32,053 bases of DNA from CALHKP01 sp963558075 (GTDB lineage Bacteria > Bacillota > Clostridia > Peptostreptococcales > Anaerovoracaceae): assembly GCA_963558075.1 (NCBI GenBank), contig CAUWFN010000022.1, positions 1 to 32,053 of the forward strand. Direction: 5' to 3'. A model generated the notes under the pieces. That model was not told the DNA's origin, did not search any database, and was given only the letters and a program-made list of their open reading frames with translations. Below are positions 7,436 through 14,532 of this stretch, in pieces. Position numbers and translations under genes: made by a program. Each line of letters opens with the position of its first letter. Position 1 is the first letter of the stretch.

Positions 7436-8191
7436 TTATTTAGTGTAATATTTTCTGAACTCTTCTAAGAGTGTCGTCTTGTTGGCCTTTGATATCACTC
7501 TTCCGGAAATTCCAAAGTCTTCGTACTCTCTTGCCAGATTTCTGAGTTTTACAACTTTGCATCCCCCTATGACTTCGAGAGCTTTTTCAAGACCATGCTT
7601 CTCTACTATATGATCCATATCAGCTTTGTGCATTTCTGCCGCATTTTCTGAAGATTCTTCGTGAACCTGCTTTACTTCTTTAGTCTCAGCATCAGGGGCC
7701 TCCTCTGCTGTTTCTAGCTCTGCTTCAGGCTCTTCAGCTACCTCAGCCTCAGGTGTTTCAACTACCTCGACCAAAGTTTCTGCTTTCTCTAAAACTTCAG
7801 CTTTCACATCAGGTTCTGTCGGCTCGAAAGCCTCAGCATCTACTTCAGCTTCTGCTAAAGGAGCTTCTTCAGCTTTTTCGTCTGTACAGATTTCCTCATG
7901 AAGTTCACAAAGCGGCACTGTGGAAATCACATTGTCTCCCAGTTCCTCATGAGGTCTTGGAATCACATGCTGAGAGATCAGAAGAGAAGGATCAATTCTG
8001 TTTACTGCTGCTGCCGCTGCATCGATAGAAGCCTTTACAGCTGCAACATCGCCCTTAACCATTACAGTTACAAGGCCGCCGCCAACAAAATCTCTCTCAA
8101 GAAGTCTTACTTCAGCAGCTTTCAGCATAGCATCAGCGCTTTCTATAGCTGCCAAAAGACCCTTTGTTTCTATCATTCCAAGTGCATCCAT
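7436..8191 (-). CDS. Two-part BMC shell protein: BMC-H domain, acidic linker, C-terminal helix-turn-helix-like domain (EutK-like layout)
   Basis: 251 residues. Residues 1-90 are a BMC domain (ALGMIETKG, DFVGGGLVTVMVKGDVAAVKA, HVIPRPHEELG) very like the 96-residue shell protein. Residues about 100-190 form a strongly acidic Glu/Ala/Val/Pro repeat-like linker, probably disordered. Residues 191-251 form a compact domain (HIVEKHGLEKALEVIGG, KVVKLRNLAREYEDFGISG, ISKANKTTLLEEFRKYY) reminiscent of the C-terminal helix-turn-helix domain of EutK, though I could not compare it formally. In EutK that domain may bind nucleic acid or cargo. The start has GGAGG; the gene begins just after the stop of a truncated eutQ remnant. 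It is the first intact gene of the second BMC unit. Confidence 0.93.
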   Translation of the reverse strand: MDALGMIETKGLLAAIESADAMLKAAEVRLLERDFVGGGLVTVMVKGDVAAVKASIDAAAAAVNRIDPSLLISQHVIPRPHEELGDNVISTVPLCELHEEICTDEKAEEAPLAEAEVDAEAFEPTEPDVKAEVLEKAETLVEVVETPEAEVAEEPEAELETAEEAPDAETKEVKQVHEESSENAAEMHKADMDHIVEKHGLEKALEVIGGCKVVKLRNLAREYEDFGISGRVISKANKTTLLEEFRKYYTK

Positions 8192-8203
8192 CGGCTACCT
8201 CCA

Positions 8204-8404
8204 TTAGTGTGTTGCGTAGAACACTTTAACTTTGTCCGGTGAACCGAATTTCAGTTTTGCACCGTTCTGGAAGAACAGTACATCTCCAGGATGACCTGTA
8301 AATACTCTTCCGTCTTTTTCTACAGTCAGAGTTCCATCTACAACGTAGTAGATTTCCTGACATGCAACGTCCCATGGGAATGTGCAGTTTTCAATAGTGG
8401 AATG
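8204..8404 (-). pseudogene. 5'-truncated eutQ remnant (cupin C-terminus)
   Basis: An open stretch of 66 codons with no ATG/GTG start, beginning right after an in-frame TGA (8405-8407) and ending TAA. It reads like the C-terminal half of the EutQ cupin: FPWDVACQEIYYVVDGTL, then GHPGDVLFFQNGAKLKFGSP and VKVFY, matching the FPW, EI.YV..G.L, GDV.F...G and FGSP pattern of EutQ. The N-terminal part, which would hold most of the protein, is missing. The 250 bp upstream do not encode it in any frame I translated. The stop overlaps the ribosome-site region of the long shell gene. It points to an ancestral eutP-eutQ-shell order and a deletion or recombination joint near 8405. Confidence 0.82.
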
Positions 8405-8494
8405 TCAATAGCTATTTTTTTAACAAAGTTTAAGAAAATGCTCCCGAAAACGCGCTTTTTTTGTGCTCCGGCTACATATTAAAATTAAAGAAAA

Positions 8495-8516
8495 AGAGAC
8501 GTAATTTTACGCCTCT
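8495..8516 (-). terminator. Intrinsic terminator or attenuator upstream of the second BMC unit
   Basis: Minus strand: AGAGGCGTA - AAAT - TACGTCTCT (9 bp with one G.U pair) followed by TTTTCTTTAATTTT (8481-8494). It lies about 90 bp upstream of the eutQ remnant and 300 bp upstream of the long shell gene, and is separate from the eutP terminator. A transcript started between the two terminators would be about 100 nt, either a short RNA or a leader with an attenuator. Confidence 0.7.
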
Positions 8517-8591
8517 ATTAATTTTCTGAATCTTTCATGTTATTCATTAATTCCAACGATATATTTTTTGCTTTTTTATGGGGTTTTATGC

Positions 8592-8619
8592 ATTATTTTG
8601 GTCGTTACTTTGAGGTCAA
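8592..8619 (-). promoter_or_regulatory. Possible sigma-A promoter between eutP and the long shell gene
   Basis: Minus strand TTGACC (8614-8619), 16-bp spacer, AATAAT (8592-8597): five of six bases match in each box, though the spacer is one base short. It lies between the eutP terminator and the 8495-8516 hairpin, where a promoter for the shell/aldehyde dehydrogenase unit would be expected. A second TTGACA at 8403-8408 has no convincing -10. The rest of 8405-8675 holds no gene that I can support. Confidence 0.35.
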
Positions 8620-8649
8620 TGTGAATATTCTGACAACGGAGCATAAAAA

Positions 8650-8678
8650 TAAAACATTCCCCTAAGAGGAATGTTTTA
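8650..8678 (-). terminator. Intrinsic terminator of the TPR-merR-eutS-eutP unit
   Basis: A perfect 11-bp stem TAAAACATTCC / GGAATGTTTTA with a 7-nt loop, then ATTTTTATG on the minus strand. The eutP stop codon (TAA, 8676-8678) forms the base of the stem, so transcription ends directly after eutP. Confidence 0.85.
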
Positions 8679-9152
8679 TGACATATTATCGGCATCCTTT
8701 GCCGCCATCCAATCTGATTTTTCTCGATCTGTGCTCAGATACTCCATAAGCTCAGGTATACCCTCGCCGGTATATGAGCTCACATGAAAGATTGTTGTGC
8801 AACCTGCAAGCTTAAGCCACTCGTCAGCCTGACGTACATCTGCATCTTCTCGATCTATCTTTGTTACTACTCCAATTACCTCACGGTTACACATGGAGCA
8901 CACACATGGAGGATACAGAGAAAATGGCTCTGTTGCGCTTATAAGAAGCCCTACGACATCAGCCTCATAAGAATATATTGCCAGTGCTCCGCCGAGATTT
9001 TTTGTTTCGGCATATTCTCCTGGAGTATCTATGACAACATCATGGTTATTCACATACTGTGTCTTATGATAGCTGAGTTTTTCGCCCTTCAGAGCCTGAG
9101 TCAGAGTCGTTTTTCCCGCCTCACTTCTACCTACAAATATAATCTTTCTCAT
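8676..9152 (-). CDS. eutP: EutP/PduV-type small GTPase-like protein
   Basis: 158 residues, typical length. P-loop GRSEAGKTT (8-16), DTPGEY as the G3 motif, and TKID as the G4 motif are all present, followed by a small C-terminal region. EutP/PduV proteins belong to the Ras-like P-loop fold and accompany EUT and PDU operons. Roles reported for the family include acetate-kinase-like activity and compartment positioning; which applies here is unknown. It contains CVCSMCN, an extra cysteine trio in the middle. The gene starts three bases after the eutS stop and ends inside a terminator, so it closes this transcription unit. Confidence 0.95.
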   Translation of the reverse strand: MRKIIFVGRSEAGKTTLTQALKGEKLSYHKTQYVNNHDVVIDTPGEYAETKNLGGALAIYSYEADVVGLLISATEPFSLYPPCVCSMCNREVIGVVTKIDREDADVRQADEWLKLAGCTTIFHVSSYTGEGIPELMEYLSTDREKSDWMAAKDADNMS

Positions 9153-9155
9153 AGG

Positions 9156-9539
9156 CTATCTTCTTGTAATCTCACATGATGAATATCCAAGATCATTCTT
9201 AAAGTAAGAAACAATCTCCTGCATCGCCGCATCAACCTCAGACAGAAGCCCTGTTATAATCAATGTTCCGCTGAATCTATCGACAAATCCTAAATATACA
9301 TCACCTGTCTTAACTGCAATATCACTTGCAATTACTGCAGATTCTGGAGGTGTAACATTTAGAATTCCTATTGCTGAGCTATCATAATTTATATCCGGAT
9401 TAAGTCCTAGCTTTTTATATATAATCGGGCGAGGTCCGCCAATTATATGTGCAAGAGTTATCTGCTTACCTGGCACAAGCTCCTGTATTATTCTTAGTTT
9501 ACCTTCACTGTCTTGTGAGAGAAGTTCATTTATATTCAT
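9156..9539 (-). CDS. eutS: EutS-type circularly permuted BMC shell protein
   Basis: 127 residues, slightly longer than enterobacterial EutS (about 111). The permuted BMC domain is recognised by ITLAHIIGGP near the N-terminus, AIGILNVTPPESAVIASDIA, and LGFVDRFSGTLIITG. EutS/PduU proteins form bent hexamers with a beta-barrel pore cap and sit in the shell. The start codon overlaps the merR stop as ATGA, so translation is coupled to the regulator. Together with eutP and the eutQ remnant it marks the locus as EUT-derived, although no ethanolamine lyase genes are present. Confidence 0.95.
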   Translation of the reverse strand: MNINELLSQDSEGKLRIIQELVPGKQITLAHIIGGPRPIIYKKLGLNPDINYDSSAIGILNVTPPESAVIASDIAVKTGDVYLGFVDRFSGTLIITGLLSEVDAAMQEIVSYFKNDLGYSSCEITRR

Positions 9540-10390
9540 TTATCTACCTGCTTTCTTGCTATTTTTACTGATACCTCAGTTACAAACTCTTCGCTTTTTC
9601 TTATGGTCCAGTAGTCAGTAACATATCTTTCTACTGATTCGTTTGTACACTCGTATCCGTGTTCTTCTGCCCATTCGAAAATCTTTGCGTAGGTTTTATC
9701 TATAGTTTCATGTGAACCTATATGATAGCATGATGCCACCATGCTCCCGCCTATAGTTATCGTAGGATTATTTCCGCAGTCACCTATGACTTTCTGCAGA
9801 ATCTGGCACTTCGTTCTGTTTCCTTTGATTTTTTCTGTGCAATCAGGGAAATGAAGAATTACAGCACCTGTTATCGCTTTTCCGATAGACTCAAGATAGT
9901 TAGTCCAGTCTATGTTGATTATAGATTCCATATACCTATGGTCAAACTCCTGCTCGAGGTAGCACGTCGTCAGCGGCTCCATATATTTTACAGATACCTC
10001 TGCAACATTATTTTCGATTACGCTTTCAGCCTCAAGAATCAAATCATACCAGTCAGTTACAGATGTTACCGACATGTGAATTTCCTGTTCTAGGGCCTTG
10101 AGCTCCTCTATTTTCTTTCTGAAACTTTTTTCGTGAGCAAAATAAGTGTTCCCTTCGAGAAAGGTTTTCATTTCATCAAGCTTAAATCCCATCTGTTTGA
10201 AATATTTTATAACAGGAACAAATAGAAGCGTCTCTCGGCTGTAATATCTATAGCCGTTATCCTCAGAAATTTTATCTGGAGCAATAAGTCCTATTTTGTC
10301 ATAAAATCTCAAGGCTTTCTTTGAAATATTACATATTTTGCTAACCTCACCTATCGTATAAAGTTCTTTTTCGTTTAAATCCACATCCAT
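9536..10390 (-). CDS. MerR-family transcriptional regulator with GyrI-like effector domain
   Basis: 284 residues from the ATG one base after the DUF4125 stop; an upstream ATG at 10456 lies inside that gene and has no ribosome site. The N-terminal winged helix is typical of MerR: YTIGEVSKICNISKKALRFY, then GLIAP and NGYRYYSRETL, followed by the dimerisation helix. The C-terminal half (about 135-275) resembles GyrI/AraC-type ligand-binding domains (TTCYLEQEFD, GGSMVASCYHIGSHETI, YAKIFEWAEEHGYE), so it probably responds to a small organic ligand. It is embedded between the DUF4125 gene and eutS and is the likely regulator of the BMC genes. MerR activators usually act on promoters with a stretched 19-bp spacer; I did not find a clear one. 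Confidence 0.92.
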   Translation of the reverse strand: MDVDLNEKELYTIGEVSKICNISKKALRFYDKIGLIAPDKISEDNGYRYYSRETLLFVPVIKYFKQMGFKLDEMKTFLEGNTYFAHEKSFRKKIEELKALEQEIHMSVTSVTDWYDLILEAESVIENNVAEVSVKYMEPLTTCYLEQEFDHRYMESIINIDWTNYLESIGKAITGAVILHFPDCTEKIKGNRTKCQILQKVIGDCGNNPTITIGGSMVASCYHIGSHETIDKTYAKIFEWAEEHGYECTNESVERYVTDYWTIRKSEEFVTEVSVKIARKQVDK

Positions 10391-10391
10391 G

Positions 10392-11024
10392 TTATCTGAT
10401 ACTCTCTTCTGCCTTTCTGAGATTTTCGTAGCCATAAAATTCAGCTGTCTTTTCATGAATCAGCACCGAAGGATTTTCGCCATTTTCTCTGAATGCATTA
10501 AGGTCAAGAGCATACAGGGCAAGTGTTCTAAGAGAATATGTCTCAAGTTCCCCTATAGTGTATACTTTGAAGGAAACATCATACTTTCCGTCTCCTGAAA
10601 CGGGGCGGATTTTACCCGAAAATCTAGGATACATATTCCTAAACTCTTCTTCAAATCCGAGAAGTATATCTGTAAGACCTTTTACAATTGCCTTTTTTTC
10701 TTCTGTTATCTGAGGAAGAGCAGTTAAAAGCTTTGCTTTGAAATATTCAGGATCTGTATATTCCATCATGTATCCATACTTTTCAGTCAGCATATTTCTT
10801 CCTTCATTTTCTGCGTCCTTTAAATCCTGCAGATAGCTTTCGAGCATTCTTTTGCTGAAACATCTGAACTGGCTGTATCTCATAATGTAAAAAGTTCTAA
10901 AGTCATCCTGACATGACGCCCGGCAACCTTCATTATGAACTTTATCAAACATTCTCCATTCAATATCTATTATGCTGTTCAAAAGCATATCTTTTGCGTC
11001 TTTGTTAATCCTTATCTCATGCAT
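10392..11024 (-). CDS. DUF4125-like protein of unknown function
   Basis: 210 residues, soluble, no signal peptide or membrane helix. I recognise it as resembling the DUF4125 family, often found beside or fused to DUF4037. Conserved-looking features are IIDIEWRMFDKVHNEGCRASCQ, TFYIMRYSQF and a central MMEYTDPEYF. Function is not known. AGGAGG precedes the start; it lies 11 bp after the DUF4037 gene and one base before merR, so it belongs to the same transcript as eutS and eutP. Confidence 0.75.
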   Translation of the reverse strand: MHEIRINKDAKDMLLNSIIDIEWRMFDKVHNEGCRASCQDDFRTFYIMRYSQFRCFSKRMLESYLQDLKDAENEGRNMLTEKYGYMMEYTDPEYFKAKLLTALPQITEEKKAIVKGLTDILLGFEEEFRNMYPRFSGKIRPVSGDGKYDVSFKVYTIGELETYSLRTLALYALDLNAFRENGENPSVLIHEKTAEFYGYENLRKAEESIR

Positions 11025-11035
11025 CGCCTTGCCTC

Positions 11036-11971
11036 CTAAAAATCTAGTGTCACATCGAGATTTCTAATTCTAGAATCTCTAATCGTGCGCATAATCTCTT
11101 CACTATGAGCAGTCAGAAAACTGTTACCTGTGAGAGAATAGCCTCTAAGGTTAAGCTCGTGACCTGTCTGTTCACATATAGTTTCTACTAGGCTATATGC
11201 TTTGTTCTCGTTTTGTGGACAAAGCTCAAGCTGCGCAAATTCGCGAATAAGCCCAACAGTATCTTTCATTTTTTCTAGGCTGTCGGCTTTCCGGAAACTC
11301 CATTTATAAAATGGCATGTATTCATCATTCAGCAGAAAAACTGTCGAAAGAGCTGCTTTGATAAACTCTGATTTGGCTAGAAATGCTCCGCAGAAATCGC
11401 CCCGCTTCATGAGCCTAATGCAGTTGTACTGCCCAGCCTGTGCCATGAAAAATGTCTGCGCCGCAAGCTTTTTCTTTTTTACGTCCTCTGGATAATAAGA
11501 CTTAAGCCTTTGTCTTATATCAGAAAACTCGCCGTATCTGTCCTCGAAAACTTTTCCGTTTACTGCCGTTGCAAGATATGCCTGAGGAATCTTAAGCCAC
11601 TGAAGATTGTCAGAAGGAACTCCCGCACTTCCTATAAATCTGCTGTAAAATCTTTCTGTGGATATTACGCCGCGCCTATTAAAAGCTCTAGCTGATTCGC
11701 ATTTTCCATCTCCTCCCGGATAATCCGGCATCTCATCATAAACTTGCTGCATCCTGCTTCCGTGAGATTTGAATATTTCCTCCGGAACAAATACACAAAA
11801 ATCTGTCCCATAATCATGATCCTTTGAAATATCATCATCAAAGCCAAAGCACTCTGACCCCTCTCCTACGAGACCAAAAGCCATGCGGTCAAAGCTTTCT
11901 GGAAACTCTCTGCTAAAAATTTCTCGGCCATATTCTCTATAATACTGCTCTGCAAGCTTCATACCTGTCAT
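11036..11971 (-). CDS. DUF4037-like nucleotidyltransferase-fold protein
   Basis: 311 residues. The N-terminal signature GLVGEGSECFGFDDDISKDHDYG resembles DUF4037 proteins, thought to have a nucleotidyltransferase-like fold with an acidic metal site (the DDD and DHD runs). The C-terminal half is helical (AQTFFMAQAGQYNC, FIKAALSTVFLLNDEYMPFY), similar to the substrate-binding helices of such enzymes. Substrate unknown. Its ribosome site lies in the last codons of the TPR gene and it starts five bases after that gene, so the TPR-DUF4037-DUF4125 trio is tightly linked. Confidence 0.78.
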   Translation of the reverse strand: MTGMKLAEQYYREYGREIFSREFPESFDRMAFGLVGEGSECFGFDDDISKDHDYGTDFCVFVPEEIFKSHGSRMQQVYDEMPDYPGGDGKCESARAFNRRGVISTERFYSRFIGSAGVPSDNLQWLKIPQAYLATAVNGKVFEDRYGEFSDIRQRLKSYYPEDVKKKKLAAQTFFMAQAGQYNCIRLMKRGDFCGAFLAKSEFIKAALSTVFLLNDEYMPFYKWSFRKADSLEKMKDTVGLIREFAQLELCPQNENKAYSLVETICEQTGHELNLRGYSLTGNSFLTAHSEEIMRTIRDSRIRNLDVTLDF

Positions 11972-11976
11972 ATATT

Positions 11977-12786
11977 TTACCTCATCCTGTCAAGTTCAAC
12001 AGCCTTTCTCAGACTGTTTTCCACGAGAAAATAATTATCAGTTTTTCCAAAATCACGTTCAATCATAAAGAGAGCCTTTCTGAAAAATTCAGCCGCGATT
12101 CCATAATCGTTCTTCTTGAAATACACATTTCCAAGTCCAGCATAAGCAGACGAAGTATGAACATCGTTTAAGCCTGTATTTTTTTCGAAAATGTCAAGGG
12201 CAGATTCGTAGCTATCTCGTGCAAGCTCAAGCTTACCCTGCCTATACTGAAGATCGCCCAAATTAATATAAGTCGTTGCAAGCTCTGCCTCACAAGAAGG
12301 TATGCCCTTTATAATATTAAATGAAATATTCAAAGCTTCCTCTGCACGGTCATACTCATCAAGATTAGTATACACCGCACTAATATTATTGCAAAGAGCA
12401 GCCATTCTGTAGTCTCCTCCAAGACCACACTCTTCTAACAGAGCCTTTGCTCTCATAAAATAATCTAAAGCCTGCATATATTCCTTTGAGACGATATATA
12501 CATCGCCAGCATTTATGAGTGCCGTTGCATAGTGCTCCGTTTTATCGAGATTAACCTCCTTTAGAAGCTCAAGCGTTCTGCGATACAGCATTTTCGAATA
12601 CTCCACATCGCCAGAAGCCCTAAGATATGCTCCAAACTCATTGCATACGGCAATACTTAAAGTCTTATCATTGGTCTTTTCAGAGCGGTCAAGCCATTCA
12701 GAGAAAAAACCTCTCATCCGGCTTTTTTCTTTACTTTCAAAAAGCTCATCAAGCTCACTGTAAAATTTAATTATCGTGCTTCCCAT
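11977..12786 (-). CDS. Tetratricopeptide-repeat protein
   Basis: 269 residues made of about five to six TPR units of about 40 residues, for example YATALINAGDVYIVSKEYMQ, MAALCNNISAVYTNLDEYDR, LATTYINLGDLQYRQGKLEL and SSAYAGLGNVYFKKNDYGI. There is no signal peptide, so it is a cytoplasmic protein-interaction scaffold. It is the first gene of the unit that ends in eutP, with GGGGG as ribosome site. The partner may be the DUF4037 protein encoded next. No direct link to the compartment can be shown beyond operon position. Confidence 0.88.
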   Translation of the reverse strand: MGSTIIKFYSELDELFESKEKSRMRGFFSEWLDRSEKTNDKTLSIAVCNEFGAYLRASGDVEYSKMLYRRTLELLKEVNLDKTEHYATALINAGDVYIVSKEYMQALDYFMRAKALLEECGLGGDYRMAALCNNISAVYTNLDEYDRAEEALNISFNIIKGIPSCEAELATTYINLGDLQYRQGKLELARDSYESALDIFEKNTGLNDVHTSSAYAGLGNVYFKKNDYGIAAEFFRKALFMIERDFGKTDNYFLVENSLRKAVELDRMR

Positions 12787-12803
12787 GGCTTTCCCCCTTT
12801 TCT

Positions 12804-12854
12804 AAAACCTGCTACCTGCCGCAATATTTAAGGCGTTTTCACACAGGTGGTTTT
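12804..12854 (-). repeat. Imperfect inverted repeat between the solute-binding protein and TPR genes
   Basis: Minus strand AAAACC-ACCTG ... CAGGT-AGCA-GGTTTT: 11 paired bases with a 4-nt bulge and a 25-nt loop, followed by TTTTAGAAAA. The left arm overlaps the stop codon of the upstream gene. It could be a weak terminator separating the housekeeping run from the BMC unit. Confidence 0.4.
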
Positions 12855-14532
12855 ACTCCTTGTCCTTCTTTTCTTCTTTTGCTACAGTCTTTTTCCACTC
12901 TGCTGACGGAACACCTCTGTAGCAATCAAAGAAAGTACCCTTTTCATCACTTTTGTATGTTGGTGCAGTCAGTATGTAATATTTTTTATAACAAAGTGGA
13001 ACATACGGAATTTCTTCATTAAGCGCTTTCTGTGCCTGCTCAAAAGCCTTTTTCTGATCATCTGCATTCAGCGCTCTCTCTAGTCCTGCCACCTTAGATA
13101 TCACATTTGCATCTGCATATTTTCCATAGTTGTATTCACCAAACATGTCCGTAAGATTAAACTGTCTATCTATTCTAATTCCGCCAAGATACATTTCAAA
13201 GCTTCCCGCCTTGAGACGTTTTGTAAAATCCTCAGCAGAAACCCTTTCTATCTCTATATTGATTCCAATTGCTTTCATGTTTTCTTTTATTACATCAGCT
13301 GCATCAGAACGTTTTTTGTCTGCACCGTTAACCATGAGCTTAACAGTAAGAGCCTCACCATCTGGTTTTTCGAGAAGGCCATCCTTATTTTTATCTTTGT
13401 ATCCAGCTTTTTTTAAGTTTTCGGCAGATAGCTTTTGATCAAATTTGATTCCGCCGCCCTTTACTCCAAGAAAATCTGGGAAATAAAGTGAATTTGTCTT
13501 TACTGCAGAATCCCCATAGCTGTCTTCTATAACAGCATCAGTCTCTATAGAATGGGCAATAGCCTGCCTTACCTTCTTATCTTTCAAAACAGGATTTGCA
13601 TGGTTAAATCCTATAAACTCAAGTTCTCCAGATACAACGCTTTCGCATCCTAGATCTTTTTCTTCTGCAGTTTCCTCGGCATCTGGGTCTCTGCTCATTG
13701 CAACCGTAACTGCATCCATACTCATAAGTCCAATGAGCTGGTTTTCCGCCGGTAAAACACAAAGGTCTAGCTTATTTTCAGCCTTCTTACCGTAGTAGTA
13801 CTCGTTAACCTTTAGGTGAACAGCTTTTCCCTGATCATATGACTCATAGGCATATGGCCCGCTTCCGAGAACAAAATTTTCTCCTTTGGAATAATTGTCC
13901 GCTGAAACAATCGGAAACAGCAAATTGTCAAGAGCCGCATCCGCAGCAGAGCTGAATTTTATTACAAGGTTTTTCTCACCTTCTGCACTTACACTTTCAA
14001 TCTTTGATGCGTAGCTATAGTATGGACTGTTTTTACCTGCGGAATTTATATATTTTACTGTAGCCTTCACATCAGATGCAGTAACAGGCGTACCATCAGA
14101 AAACTTTGCATCCCCGCGAAGTGTTATATAAACGCTTGCGTTTTCGGCATCAGCCGTATAATTATCAACAAGATCCGGTTTAAGATTCATGTGATCATCT
14201 AATGTAAACAGCTGACTGTAAATTATCTGATTAACATAGTAAATATCAGCATCATTAGATGCAAGAGCGTTGAACGACTCTGGCTGCACGATTCCGATAT
14301 AGTTTATATCCGACTTTTCCAGTGTAATAGTTTTTCCACTTTTACTTACAGTATCCTTTTCGTCGCCGTTCATGAATATAAATACTGATGCTACTACACC
14401 TGCAATTATAACGGCTGCAACAACAAGCTTCACAGCATGCGTGTGTGCAAACTCCAGTATCTTGTCTTTTGTACTTTTTTCTCCCCTGAATTTGAGGTCT
14501 GTTCCTGAACTAAACTTCAGCTTTCTTCCCAT
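12853..14532 (-). CDS. Membrane-anchored family 5 solute-binding protein (peptide/nickel type)
   Basis: 559 residues. An OppA/DppA-like (SBP_bac_5) fold is indicated by FSDGTPVTASDVKATVKYI, FVLGSGPYAYESYDQGK, VRQAIAHSIETDAVI and IPYVPLCYKKYY. Unusually the N-terminus is a positively charged 30-residue cytoplasmic stretch followed by one membrane helix (about 33-54, VKLVVAAVIIAGVVASVFIF), with no lipobox cysteine. It is therefore an uncleaved N-terminal anchor rather than a lipoprotein. The start overlaps the coaE end by 23 bp in another frame, with GAGGAG about 13 nt upstream. No permease or ATPase genes adjoin it. The ligand is unknown, perhaps a peptide or a nickel complex. Confidence 0.87.
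   Translation of the reverse strand: MGRKLKFSSGTDLKFRGEKSTKDKILEFAHTHAVKLVVAAVIIAGVVASVFIFMNGDEKDTVSKSGKTITLEKSDINYIGIVQPESFNALASNDADIYYVNQIIYSQLFTLDDHMNLKPDLVDNYTADAENASVYITLRGDAKFSDGTPVTASDVKATVKYINSAGKNSPYYSYASKIESVSAEGEKNLVIKFSSAADAALDNLLFPIVSADNYSKGENFVLGSGPYAYESYDQGKAVHLKVNEYYYGKKAENKLDLCVLPAENQLIGLMSMDAVTVAMSRDPDAEETAEEKDLGCESVVSGELEFIGFNHANPVLKDKKVRQAIAHSIETDAVIEDSYGDSAVKTNSLYFPDFLGVKGGGIKFDQKLSAENLKKAGYKDKNKDGLLEKPDGEALTVKLMVNGADKKRSDAADVIKENMKAIGINIEIERVSAEDFTKRLKAGSFEMYLGGIRIDRQFNLTDMFGEYNYGKYADANVISKVAGLERALNADDQKKAFEQAQKALNEEIPYVPLCYKKYYILTAPTYKSDEKGTFFDCYRGVPSAEWKKTVAKEEKKDKE

Noticed and set aside
8380..8408. TTGACA box inside the eutQ remnant as promoter of the long shell gene
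   Set aside because: A perfect -35 but no acceptable -10 at 16-18 bp (best is CACATT), so not listed as a promoter.
8484..8600. EutV (ANTAR) dual-hairpin antitermination site
   Set aside because: A terminator is present, but I could not find two short stems with the expected hexaloops, and no ANTAR regulator gene is in the window.
8405..8675. A MITE or insertion sequence remnant in the gap between eutP and the eutQ remnant
   Set aside because: No terminal inverted repeats flanked by target duplications and no transposase fragment; the hairpins present are terminators.
10391..10456. Extra 22 residues on the MerR regulator
   Set aside because: They overlap the DUF4125 gene and have no ribosome site; MerR homology begins after the ATG at 10390.
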